Shown: positions 6,013-12,235 of the stretch, piece after piece
Layout of the letters: every line of letters starts with the position of its first letter
Position numbering within the stretch: position 1 is the first letter of the stretch
Source: JAFHCF01 sp048497495
Lineage (GTDB): Bacteria; Pseudomonadota; Alphaproteobacteria; Rhizobiales; Ancalomicrobiaceae
DNA: 14,901 bases
Reading direction: 5' to 3'
Assembly (NCBI GenBank): GCA_048497495.1
Contig: JAFHCF010000019.1
Coordinates: 1 to 14,901, forward strand
Translations under genes and position numbers: made by a program
Notes under the pieces: model-generated
Told to the model about the DNA's origin: nothing
What the model saw: the letters and a program-made list of their open reading frames with translations, nothing else
The model's database searches: none

Positions 6013-6993
6013 TCAACGGTCCTTGGTATAGGGAATGCCCGAAGCCCGCGGCGGGATCGCCCGGCCGATGAAGCCGGCGAGCAGCACCACGGTCAAGGCG
6101 TAGGGCAGGGCTTGGAACACCTGCACCGGCACGGTGCCGATGCCGGGCAACGGCGTGCCCTGGAGGCGGATGGCGACGGCGTCGAGAAGCCCGAAGAGCA
6201 GGCAGGTGAAGAGCGCGTTGAGCGGCTTCCACTTGGCGAAGACCAGCGCGGCGAGCGCGATGAAGCCCTTGCCGGCGGTCATGTCGCGCACGAAGCCGGC
6301 GGATTGGGCGATCGCCAGATAGGCGCCGGCGAAGCCGCAGAGGATGCCGCAGACGATCACCGCCCGATAGCGCAAGGCGGCCACCGACACGCCGGCGGTG
6401 TCGACCGCGTGCGGGTTGTCGCCGACGGCGCGCAGCCTGAGCCCGAACCGAGTGCGCCACAGGAACCCCCAGGTCACCGGCACGGCGAGGAAGGCCATCC
6501 AGGTCAGGAGATTGTGGCCGGAGATCACGTCGCCCCAGATCTTGCCCGCCATCGACGTCGGATCGAGCCCGAGCGTGCCGAGCTCGATGCCGAGGAAGCG
6601 CTCGTCGTTGCCGAGTTGCGGGGTGCGCCCGCCCTGGCCGTACCACACTTGTCCGAGCAGCACGGTGAGGCCGGCGGCGAGGAAGTTGATGGCGACGCCG
6701 GAGACGATCTGGTTGCCGCGTTGGTTGATCGCGGCGAAGCCGTGAACCAGCCCCAGCGCCACCGACACGACGATGCCGGCGAGAAGCCCGGCCCAGGGCG
6801 AATGGAAGGCGGCGGCGCCGGCGCCCGCGGCGAAGGCGGCGGCCAGCATCTTGCCCTCGAGCCCGATGTCGACGATCCCTGAGCGTTCCGACCACAGCCC
6901 CGCCAGGCAGGCGAAGAGCAGCGGCACCGACAGGCGGATGCCGGACCCGAGCACCGGGGTGGCCGCGTCGACGAAGCCGGCGAGATCGATCAT
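6013..6993 (-). CDS. ABC nucleoside importer permease, second subunit (NupQ/BmpD-like)
   Basis: This 326-residue membrane protein of the BPD_transp_2 family is the second of two permeases that form the channel of a BMP-type nucleoside ABC importer. It is almost entirely hydrophobic, with about eight to ten membrane segments. The conserved WSERSGIVDIGLEGKML (34-50) and GFIALAALVFAKWKP (243-257) typify this family. The cytoplasmic loop LRAVGDNPHAVDTAGV (187-202) is the likely ATPase contact. Its ATG overlaps the stop of the preceding permease by four bases (ATGA at 6993-6990), and its own stop shares a base with a possible cdd start. It resembles B. subtilis NupQ and streptococcal BmpD. Nucleoside specificity is inferred from the family and from the salvage enzymes encoded directly downstream. 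Confidence 0.92.
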   Translation of the reverse strand: MIDLAGFVDAATPVLGSGIRLSVPLLFACLAGLWSERSGIVDIGLEGKMLAAAFAAGAGAAAFHSPWAGLLAGIVVSVALGLVHGFAAINQRGNQIVSGVAINFLAAGLTVLLGQVWYGQGGRTPQLGNDERFLGIELGTLGLDPTSMAGKIWGDVISGHNLLTWMAFLAVPVTWGFLWRTRFGLRLRAVGDNPHAVDTAGVSVAALRYRAVIVCGILCGFAGAYLAIAQSAGFVRDMTAGKGFIALAALVFAKWKPLNALFTCLLFGLLDAVAIRLQGTPLPGIGTVPVQVFQALPYALTVVLLAGFIGRAIPPRASGIPYTKDR

Positions 6994-8111
6994 GCCCCCC
7001 CTCCCTCGGTCGCGTCCGCCACCGGCGGCGCGAAGATCCGCGCCAGCGCCGGCCGGAACATGTGTTCGAGCGCCCCGGCGAAGAGGATCACCAGCGCCTG
7101 GATGACGACGATCATGTCGCGACTGATCGTCGGCTTTTCGAAGGCGAGTTCGGCGCCCCCCTGGTAGAGGATGCCGAAGAGCAGCGCCGACAGTACCACC
7201 CCGAAAGGGTGCGAGCGCCCCATCAGCGCCACGGCGATGCCGACGAAGCCGGCGCCGGCGGTGAATTCGAGCAGCAGTCGGTGCTGCACCCCCATCACCT
7301 CGTTGACCGCCATCAGTCCGGCGAGCCCGCCGGAGATCAGCATGGCGATCACCACGACGCCGCCCGGATCGATGCCGGCGTAGACGGCGGCCGTCGGGCT
7401 CTGCCCGACGGTCCGAAGCTCGAAGCCGAAGCGGGTGCGCCAGATCAAGAGCCAGACGAAGACCGCCGCGAGCACCGCCACGAAGACCATCGGATTGACC
7501 GGCGACTGGCCGAGATCGAGGCCGAGCGGTTTCACCATGTCGCGCAGGAACGGCAACTGCGTCGCTTGCGCGAAGGTCCGGGTCTCCGGGCTCATCGATC
7601 CCGGCTCGCCCATCACCTCGACCAGGAGCCACACCATCAGCGTCGCCGCCAGATAGTTGAACATGATCGTGGTGATGACGATGTGGCTGCCGCGCCGCGC
7701 CTGGAGCCAGGCCGGCACGAAGGCCCAGCCGGCGCCGAAGAGGGCGGCGGCGGCGAGCGCGAAGGGCGCCACCAGCCACCACGGCGCCCCGTCGAAGGTC
7801 AGGCACAGCAATGCCACCCCGAGGCCGCCGATCGCGGCCTGGCCCTCGGCGCCGATGTTGAACAAACCGGCATGGAAGGCGACCGCCACGGCGAGCCCGG
7901 TGAAGACGAATCCGGTGGCGTAGTAGAGGGTGAAGCCGATGCCTTCCGGATAGCCGAGCGCCCCGTGCAGCATGATGGCGACCGCCTCCAGCGGATTCTC
8001 GCCGATCGCCAACACGACGAGGCCGGAAACCAGGAAGGCGACAGACAGATTGGCGAGCGGCAGCAGCGCGTAGTCGACCAGGGCGGGCAATTCGCGGTGG
8101 GGTGCGCTCAT
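6990..8111 (-). CDS. ABC nucleoside importer permease, first subunit (NupP/BmpC-like)
   Basis: This encodes 373 residues of the larger inner-membrane permease of the BMP-type nucleoside importer, BPD_transp_2 family. After a short cytoplasmic start there are many membrane segments (first at about 22-36). The family motif AGLFNIGAEGQAAIGG is at 81-96. A cytoplasmic loop, LRTVGQSPTAAVYAGI (232-247), probably meets the ATPase, and GAGFVGIAVALMGRSHP is at 286-302 near the C-terminus. The substrate-binding protein encoded first in the operon would dock on its periplasmic face. The ATG overlaps the ATPase stop by four bases (ATGA at 8111-8108), and its stop overlaps the next permease start in the same way, which implies coupled and roughly equal synthesis. 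Related to B. subtilis NupP. I see no frame damage. Confidence 0.92.
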   Translation of the reverse strand: MSAPHRELPALVDYALLPLANLSVAFLVSGLVVLAIGENPLEAVAIMLHGALGYPEGIGFTLYYATGFVFTGLAVAVAFHAGLFNIGAEGQAAIGGLGVALLCLTFDGAPWWLVAPFALAAAALFGAGWAFVPAWLQARRGSHIVITTIMFNYLAATLMVWLLVEVMGEPGSMSPETRTFAQATQLPFLRDMVKPLGLDLGQSPVNPMVFVAVLAAVFVWLLIWRTRFGFELRTVGQSPTAAVYAGIDPGGVVVIAMLISGGLAGLMAVNEVMGVQHRLLLEFTAGAGFVGIAVALMGRSHPFGVVLSALLFGILYQGGAELAFEKPTISRDMIVVIQALVILFAGALEHMFRPALARIFAPPVADATEGGGA

Positions 8112-9700
8112 GAGCCCGCCCCTTGCGCGCCGGTGCCGCCGAGACCCGCCATCATCATGCCGATCTCGGCTTCCGAGGTGTCGGGTCGGCATTCGCCGGT
8201 GATGCGGCCCTGGCACATGCACAGGATCCGGTCGGCGAGCGAGCGGATCTCGTCGAGCTCGGCCGAGACCAGCAGGATCGCCCGGCCCGAGGCGCGCATC
8301 TCGATCAGCCGGCGATGGATCGCCTCGATGGCGCCGATGTCGACGCCGCGCGTCGGCTGGCCGACGATCAGCGCCTTCGGCTCGCGGCCGATCTCGCGGG
8401 CGATGATGATCTTCTGCTGGTTGCCGCCGGAAAACAGCGCGGTGCGCTGCGCCGGCTCGGGCGGGCGCACGTCGAAGTCGGCGAAGGCGCGCTCCGTCGC
8501 CGCCCGCAGCGCCGCCGTGTCGATGAGCCACCCCTCGCCCCAACGCGGGTCGTTCTGATAGCCGAGCATCATGTTCTCCTCGGCCGTGAAGCCGAGCACC
8601 AGCCCCATGCGGTGGCGATCCTCGGGGATGTGGGCGAGGCCGAGGTCGCGGATCTCGCTCGGATCGAGGTCGGTGATGGTGTCGCCGCCGAGCCGGATCG
8701 TGCCCGACGTCGCGCGGCGGATGCCGGCGATGGTCTCGAGCAGTTCCGACTGGCCGTTGCCGGCGACCCCGGCGATGCCGACGATCTCGCCGGCCCGCAC
8801 CTCGAGGCTGACGCCGTCGACCAGCACGACGCCGCGCCTGTCGCGCACCGTGAGGTTCTCGACCGAGAGCTCGACCGCGCCCGGCACCGACGCCCCCTTG
8901 TCGACCTCGAGCAGCACCCGGCGCCCGACCATCGCCTCGGCCAGCGCCTCCACCGAGGTCTCGCGCGACGGGAATGTGGCGACGATCTCGCCCTTGCGCA
9001 TGACCGACACCTCGTCGGTCACCGCCTTGATCTCCTTGAGCTTGTGGGTGATGACGACGACCGTCTTGCCCTCGCCCTGGAGGCGGCGGAGGATGCGGAA
9101 GAGGTGGTCCACCTCGAAGGGCGTCAACACCGCCGTCGGCTCGTCGAGCACCAGGATCTCGGCGCCGCTATAGAGCGTCTTGAGGATCTCCACCCGCTGC
9201 TGCTCGCCGACCGAGAGCTCGCCGACCATCGCGTCCGGGTCGACCTGGAGATCATAGTCTTGCGCCAAGCGTTTCAGCACGGCGCGGGCGCGCGCCTCCG
9301 CCGAGCGCAGCATGAACGAGCCTTCGGCGCCGAGCAGCACGTTCTCCAGCACCGTCATCGACTCCACCAGCATGAACTGCTGGTGGACCATGCCGATGCC
9401 GGCGGCGATGGCGTCCGCCGACGAACGGATCGCCACCTTGGCGCCCTTCACCCGGATCTCGCCGCGATCGGCCTGATAGAAGCCGTAGAGGATCGACATC
9501 AGCGTCGACTTGCCGGCGCCGTTCTCCCCGACCAGCCCATGGATCGAACCCTCGGCGATGGCGAGATGGATGTCGCGGTTGGCGTGGGTGGTGCCGAAGC
9601 GCTTGTCGATACCGACGAATTCGATCGCCGGCGCCCTTTCGAACGGCGCCTGCGGGGGCGTCGGCGCCGCGGCGGACGGCGGATGGGCGGAACCCTGCAT
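8108..9700 (-). CDS. ABC nucleoside importer ATPase with two nucleotide-binding domains (NupO/BmpB-like)
   Basis: This 530-residue protein contains two fused ATP-binding domains, as in sugar and nucleoside importers. The N-terminal domain has Walker A GENGAGKST (58-66), signature LSVGEQQRVEILK (162-174), Walker B ILVLDEPTA (182-190) and switch His219. The C-terminal domain has a degenerate Walker A (GVAGNGQSE, 311-319) lacking the GKST residues, signature LFSGGNQQK (422-430), and LIVGQPTRGVD (445-455) in place of a canonical Walker B. The loss of consensus in the second site is normal for this family, where usually the first site drives transport. The first ~24 residues are an Ala/Pro-rich extension. 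The start at 9700 has only a weak, distant AGGTG site. It drives the two permeases encoded immediately after it. Confidence 0.94.
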   Translation of the reverse strand: MQGSAHPPSAAAPTPPQAPFERAPAIEFVGIDKRFGTTHANRDIHLAIAEGSIHGLVGENGAGKSTLMSILYGFYQADRGEIRVKGAKVAIRSSADAIAAGIGMVHQQFMLVESMTVLENVLLGAEGSFMLRSAEARARAVLKRLAQDYDLQVDPDAMVGELSVGEQQRVEILKTLYSGAEILVLDEPTAVLTPFEVDHLFRILRRLQGEGKTVVVITHKLKEIKAVTDEVSVMRKGEIVATFPSRETSVEALAEAMVGRRVLLEVDKGASVPGAVELSVENLTVRDRRGVVLVDGVSLEVRAGEIVGIAGVAGNGQSELLETIAGIRRATSGTIRLGGDTITDLDPSEIRDLGLAHIPEDRHRMGLVLGFTAEENMMLGYQNDPRWGEGWLIDTAALRAATERAFADFDVRPPEPAQRTALFSGGNQQKIIIAREIGREPKALIVGQPTRGVDIGAIEAIHRRLIEMRASGRAILLVSAELDEIRSLADRILCMCQGRITGECRPDTSEAEIGMMMAGLGGTGAQGAGS

Positions 9701-9722
9701 GGAACCACGGTCACCTGTTCGG

Positions 9723-9769
9723 GGCGCCGGTCGGCGCCGAGAGTGAGGGAGGGCGGCAACCGTCCTCCC
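9723..9769 (-). other. Two tandem hairpins between the binding-protein gene and the ATPase gene
   Basis: In the 122-base gap after bmp, GGCGCC (9723-9728) and GGCGCC (9733-9738) form a six-pair stem around GGTC. Ten-base arms at 9747-9756 and 9760-9769 form a stem with one C-A mismatch on the transcribed strand and a three-base loop. Neither has a T-run, so they are more likely to stabilise the upstream bmp message or dampen read-through than to end transcription. Such spacing is common where a binding protein is needed in excess over its membrane partners. Confidence 0.5.
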
Positions 9770-9822
9770 CGATGCGAACCCTCGCCCGGCGATCTGCCGC
9801 CGCGGGGCGAGATCGGCTTCGA

Positions 9823-10818
9823 TCAGTAGGGGCAGCTCTTCTCGGCCATGTAGTCGGGGACCTTGATCGTCCCGCCGATGATGCCCTTCTCCGCCTTGTC
9901 GACGGCCGCCTTCATCGCCGGCGTGATCAGGCTCTTGTTGTGGTCGTCGAGGGCCCAGCCGACGCCGGCCTGCTCGAGGCCGAGCACCTTCACCCCCGAC
10001 GTCCACTTGTCGTCCTTGGCATCCTTCAGGGCGTCGTAGACGGCGACGTCGACGCGCTTGGTCATCGAGGTCAGCACCTTGCCGGGATGCAGGTGGTTCT
10101 GGTTGGAATCGACGCCGATGCCGAGCTTGCCGGCGTCGGCGGTGGCCTGCAGGACGCCGAGGCCGGTGCCGCCGGCGGCGTGATAGATCACGTCGGCGCC
10201 GCGATCGATCTGCGACTTGGCGAGTTCGCCGCCCTTCACCGGATCGTTCCAGGCGGCGCCCGTCGTGCCGGTCATGTTCTGGAAGACCTCGGCGGACGCA
10301 TCGACCGACTTGACGCCGGCGACGTAGCCGCAGGCGAACTTGCGGATCAGCGGAATGTCCATGCCGCCGACGAAGCCGACCTTGTGGGTCTTGGACGCCA
10401 TGGCGGCGAGGATGCCGACCAGATAGGAGCCTTCCTGTTCCTTGAAGACCACCGAACGGACGTTCGGCAGGTCGACCACCATGTCGATGATGGCGAACTT
10501 CAGGTTGGGGAACTCCTTGGCGACGGCCGTCACCGACGAGGCCTGGGTGAAGCCGATGGCGATGATCGGCGAGGCGCCGCGACGGGCGAAGTTGCGCAGG
10601 GCCTGCTCGCGCTGCGCGTCGTTCTGGATCTCGAAGTCGCGATAGGCGATCCCGGTGTCCTTTTTGAACTTCTCGGCGCCGGCATAGGCGGCCTCGTTGA
10701 ACGACTTGTCGAATTTGCCGCCGAGGTCGTAGAGGATCGCCGGCTGAACGTCGGCGGCGAGTGCCGGGAGCGCCACGAACGCGGCCGCGGCCGCCAGTGC
10801 GAGTGTCGTCTTGCGCAT
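9823..10818 (-). CDS. BMP-family periplasmic nucleoside-binding protein of the ABC importer
   Basis: This encodes 331 residues of the BMP/PnrA-type substrate-binding protein (Pfam Bmp family, related to B. subtilis NupN, Treponema PnrA and Borrelia BmpA). A Sec signal peptide is clear: MRKTTLALAAAAAFVALPAL, with cleavage probably after ALA-A near residue 22. No lipobox cysteine is present, so the protein should be free in the periplasm. The family's ligand-binding opening is DLGGKFDKSFNEAAYAGAEK (31-50). KEQEGSYLVG (126-135), GFVGGMDIPLIRKFACGY (148-165) and GVDSNQNHLHPGKVLTSMTK (235-254) follow in their usual order. AGGAGAGG precedes the ATG at 10818. It is the first gene of the operon, divergent from glk. 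Purine nucleosides are the usual ligands in this family; actual specificity cannot be read from the sequence. Confidence 0.93.
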   Translation of the reverse strand: MRKTTLALAAAAAFVALPALAADVQPAILYDLGGKFDKSFNEAAYAGAEKFKKDTGIAYRDFEIQNDAQREQALRNFARRGASPIIAIGFTQASSVTAVAKEFPNLKFAIIDMVVDLPNVRSVVFKEQEGSYLVGILAAMASKTHKVGFVGGMDIPLIRKFACGYVAGVKSVDASAEVFQNMTGTTGAAWNDPVKGGELAKSQIDRGADVIYHAAGGTGLGVLQATADAGKLGIGVDSNQNHLHPGKVLTSMTKRVDVAVYDALKDAKDDKWTSGVKVLGLEQAGVGWALDDHNKSLITPAMKAAVDKAEKGIIGGTIKVPDYMAEKSCPY

Positions 10819-11104
10819 CGAAAGAACCTCTCCTGGAAAGCCGAGGATGTCGCGAAGACCCCGCCGTGGCCGCGACGGTCGCCCGCTCGAGGGAGGAGAT
10901 TGGCACGCCCGCAGACCGTGTGCATCTGATTTTTGTCGCCGAGATCTCTCTCCACCACGGCTTTGTTTCACCATCCGCCGGCGCGCCGGAAGAATGCCGC
11001 GCCGCCGTCGCGCCCCTCCACCGCCACCGCCATCGCCATCGTCGGCCCGCCCGGCTATGCTCGCCGCGCGCACTGCTTCGGATCGCATCCCCAAGGCCTC
11101 GCCG
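10819..11104. promoter_or_regulatory. Divergent control region between the nucleoside operon and glk
   Basis: This 286-base gap must hold the promoters of both the leftward nucleoside operon and rightward glk, but I could not identify a convincing -35/-10 pair for either. It contains a perfect eight-base palindrome GAGATCTC at 10941-10948, an AT-richer stretch around 10928-10936 (GATTTTTGT), and short CAC/CAT triplet-like runs at 11018-11040. No regulator gene or known riboswitch is recognisable. Confidence 0.35.
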
Positions 11105-12124
11105 ATGTCGCCTCCCGTCCCGCCCGTCTCCTTCACCTTTCCGGTGCTGATCGCCGACATCGGCGGCACCAACGCCCGCTTCGCCCTGCTCGAGGAGCCC
11201 GGCGGCCCGCCGCTCGATCTCGGCCACACCCTGGCGCGCGATCACGTCGATCCGGTCGCGGCCATCCGCGACCATGCCGCCGTCGGCATGGCCCGCCGGC
11301 CGAAGACCGCCGTGATGGCCATCGCGGCGTTGATCGAGGGCGATCGTGTCGCCTTCACCAACAGCGACTGGGTGTTGGAACCGAAGCGCCTGATCGCCGA
11401 ACTGGGTTTCGACGACGTCGTCCTGATCAACGATTTCGAGGCCCAGGGCCTCGCCCTTCCGTCGCTTCGCGAGGCCGACGTGGTTCGCCTCGGCGGCGGC
11501 GAGGAGCGCGACGGCGCCACCAAGTTGGTGGTCGGCCCCGGCACCGGCCTCGGCGTCGGCCTGCTCGTCCATTCGCAAGGGCGCTGGATCCCGGTTCCGG
11601 GCGAGGGCGGCCACGTCACGCTGGCGCCGAACGGCGCCCGCGAGCGGGCGATCGTCGACCTGATCGGCCGCGACGTCGGTCGCGTCACCGCCGAGCATCT
11701 CCTCAGCGGCGGCGGTCTCGTCCGCCTCCACCGCGCCATCCGCGCGCTCGACGGCGGACCGGTCGCGACGTCGGCCCCGGCGGAGGTGACCAGGGCGGCG
11801 CTCGCCGGCGAGCCGACGGCGGTGGAGGTGATGGAGATCTTCGCCGCCGCCCTCGGCCGCTTCGCCGGCGACATGGCGCTGATCACCCTGCCGCACGGCG
11901 GCGTCCACATCGCCGGCGGCATCCCGCCGCGCATCCTGCCCTTCCTCTCCGACGGCCGCTTCCGCGCCGCTTTCGAGGACAAGGCGCCCTATCGCGGGAT
12001 GATGGCGGACTTCTCCACCCGCGTCGTCACCCACCCGCTGCCGGCCTTCCTCGGCCTCGCCGCCTTCGCCGCGCGGCCGGATCTCTACGCGGTCGATCTC
12101 GACGGGCGGCGGTGGAGATCGTAG
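11105..12124 (+). CDS. glk: Glucokinase
   Basis: This encodes 339 residues of the proteobacterial ATP-dependent glucokinase family (Pfam Glucokinase), which phosphorylates glucose to glucose-6-phosphate in the cytoplasm. The ATP-binding phosphate-1 motif is ADIGGTNARF (17-26). The sugar site includes NSDW (86-89), NDFEAQGLALP (109-119, with the catalytic Asp110) and PGEGGHV (165-171). The second phosphate motif is GPGTGLGVG (144-152), and the adenosine-site glycine cluster is HIAGGIPPRI near 268-277. I chose the ATG at 11105 because the conserved part starts 13 residues later; it has only a weak AAGG site, and an in-frame ATG at 11057 would add 16 atypical residues. Its TAG stop lies inside the palindromic repeat that follows. 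Confidence 0.96.
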   Translation: MSPPVPPVSFTFPVLIADIGGTNARFALLEEPGGPPLDLGHTLARDHVDPVAAIRDHAAVGMARRPKTAVMAIAALIEGDRVAFTNSDWVLEPKRLIAELGFDDVVLINDFEAQGLALPSLREADVVRLGGGEERDGATKLVVGPGTGLGVGLLVHSQGRWIPVPGEGGHVTLAPNGARERAIVDLIGRDVGRVTAEHLLSGGGLVRLHRAIRALDGGPVATSAPAEVTRAALAGEPTAVEVMEIFAAALGRFAGDMALITLPHGGVHIAGGIPPRILPFLSDGRFRAAFEDKAPYRGMMADFSTRVVTHPLPAFLGLAAFAARPDLYAVDLDGRRWRS

Positions 12125-12154
12125 GGTGCAATAGCCGGAGGCGTATTGCACCGG
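12119..12154 (+). repeat. Palindromic repeat copy A (REP-like), end of glk
   Basis: This 36-base unit begins TCGTAGGGTG and contains the nine-base stem GGTGCAATA (12125-12133) with TATTGCACC (12144-12152). An inner GCC/GGC stem closes around GGA. The unit contains the last codon and stop of glk. It matches copy B, in inverse orientation, at 31 of 36 positions. Confidence 0.8.
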
Positions 12155-12195
12155 CCGAGTCCGCATGGAACCTCGGCGCATGACGACGAGCGCCG
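12155..12195. other. 41-base spacer between the two inverted repeats
   Basis: This stretch separates the two repeat copies. It contains a further short inverted repeat, CCGAG (12155-12159) with CTCGG (12172-12176), and no coding signal. Confidence 0.6.
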
Positions 12196-12231
12196 CCGGT
12201 GGAATACGGCTTCGCCTATTCCACCCTACGA
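12196..12231 (-). repeat. Palindromic repeat copy B (REP-like), inverted relative to copy A
   Basis: This 36-base unit reads TCGTAGGGTG inward from 12231 on the minus strand. Its nine-base stem is GGTGGAATA (12198-12206) with TATTCCACC (12217-12225), and an inner GGC/GCC stem closes around TTC. It lies four bases beyond the hrpB stop. Differences from copy A are two paired stem changes that keep the pairing and one loop base. With copy A it makes a REPIN-like element between convergent genes and may act as a two-way terminator or message-end stabiliser; no T-run follows either stem. Confidence 0.8.
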
Positions 12232-12235
12232 CTCC

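Noticed and set aside
4633..6882. Long plus-strand open frame opposite punA, cdd and a permease
   Set aside because: It is an Arg/His/Gly-rich shadow of recognisable genes on the other strand, with no domain of its own.
10900..10925. Sigma-54-like promoter (TTGGCACG followed by TGTGCA)
   Set aside because: The GG to GC spacing is wrong: the base pair twelve positions after GG is GA, not GC.
11057..11104. Upstream ATG for glk adding 16 residues
   Set aside because: No ribosome site, and the extension is not like known glucokinase starts; the shorter form has normal length.
8108..12181. A 1357-codon minus-strand frame that would fuse the ABC ATPase to upstream sequence
   Set aside because: Only the part from 9700 down is the true ATPase; the rest reads the bmp gene in a wrong frame and runs antisense to glk.
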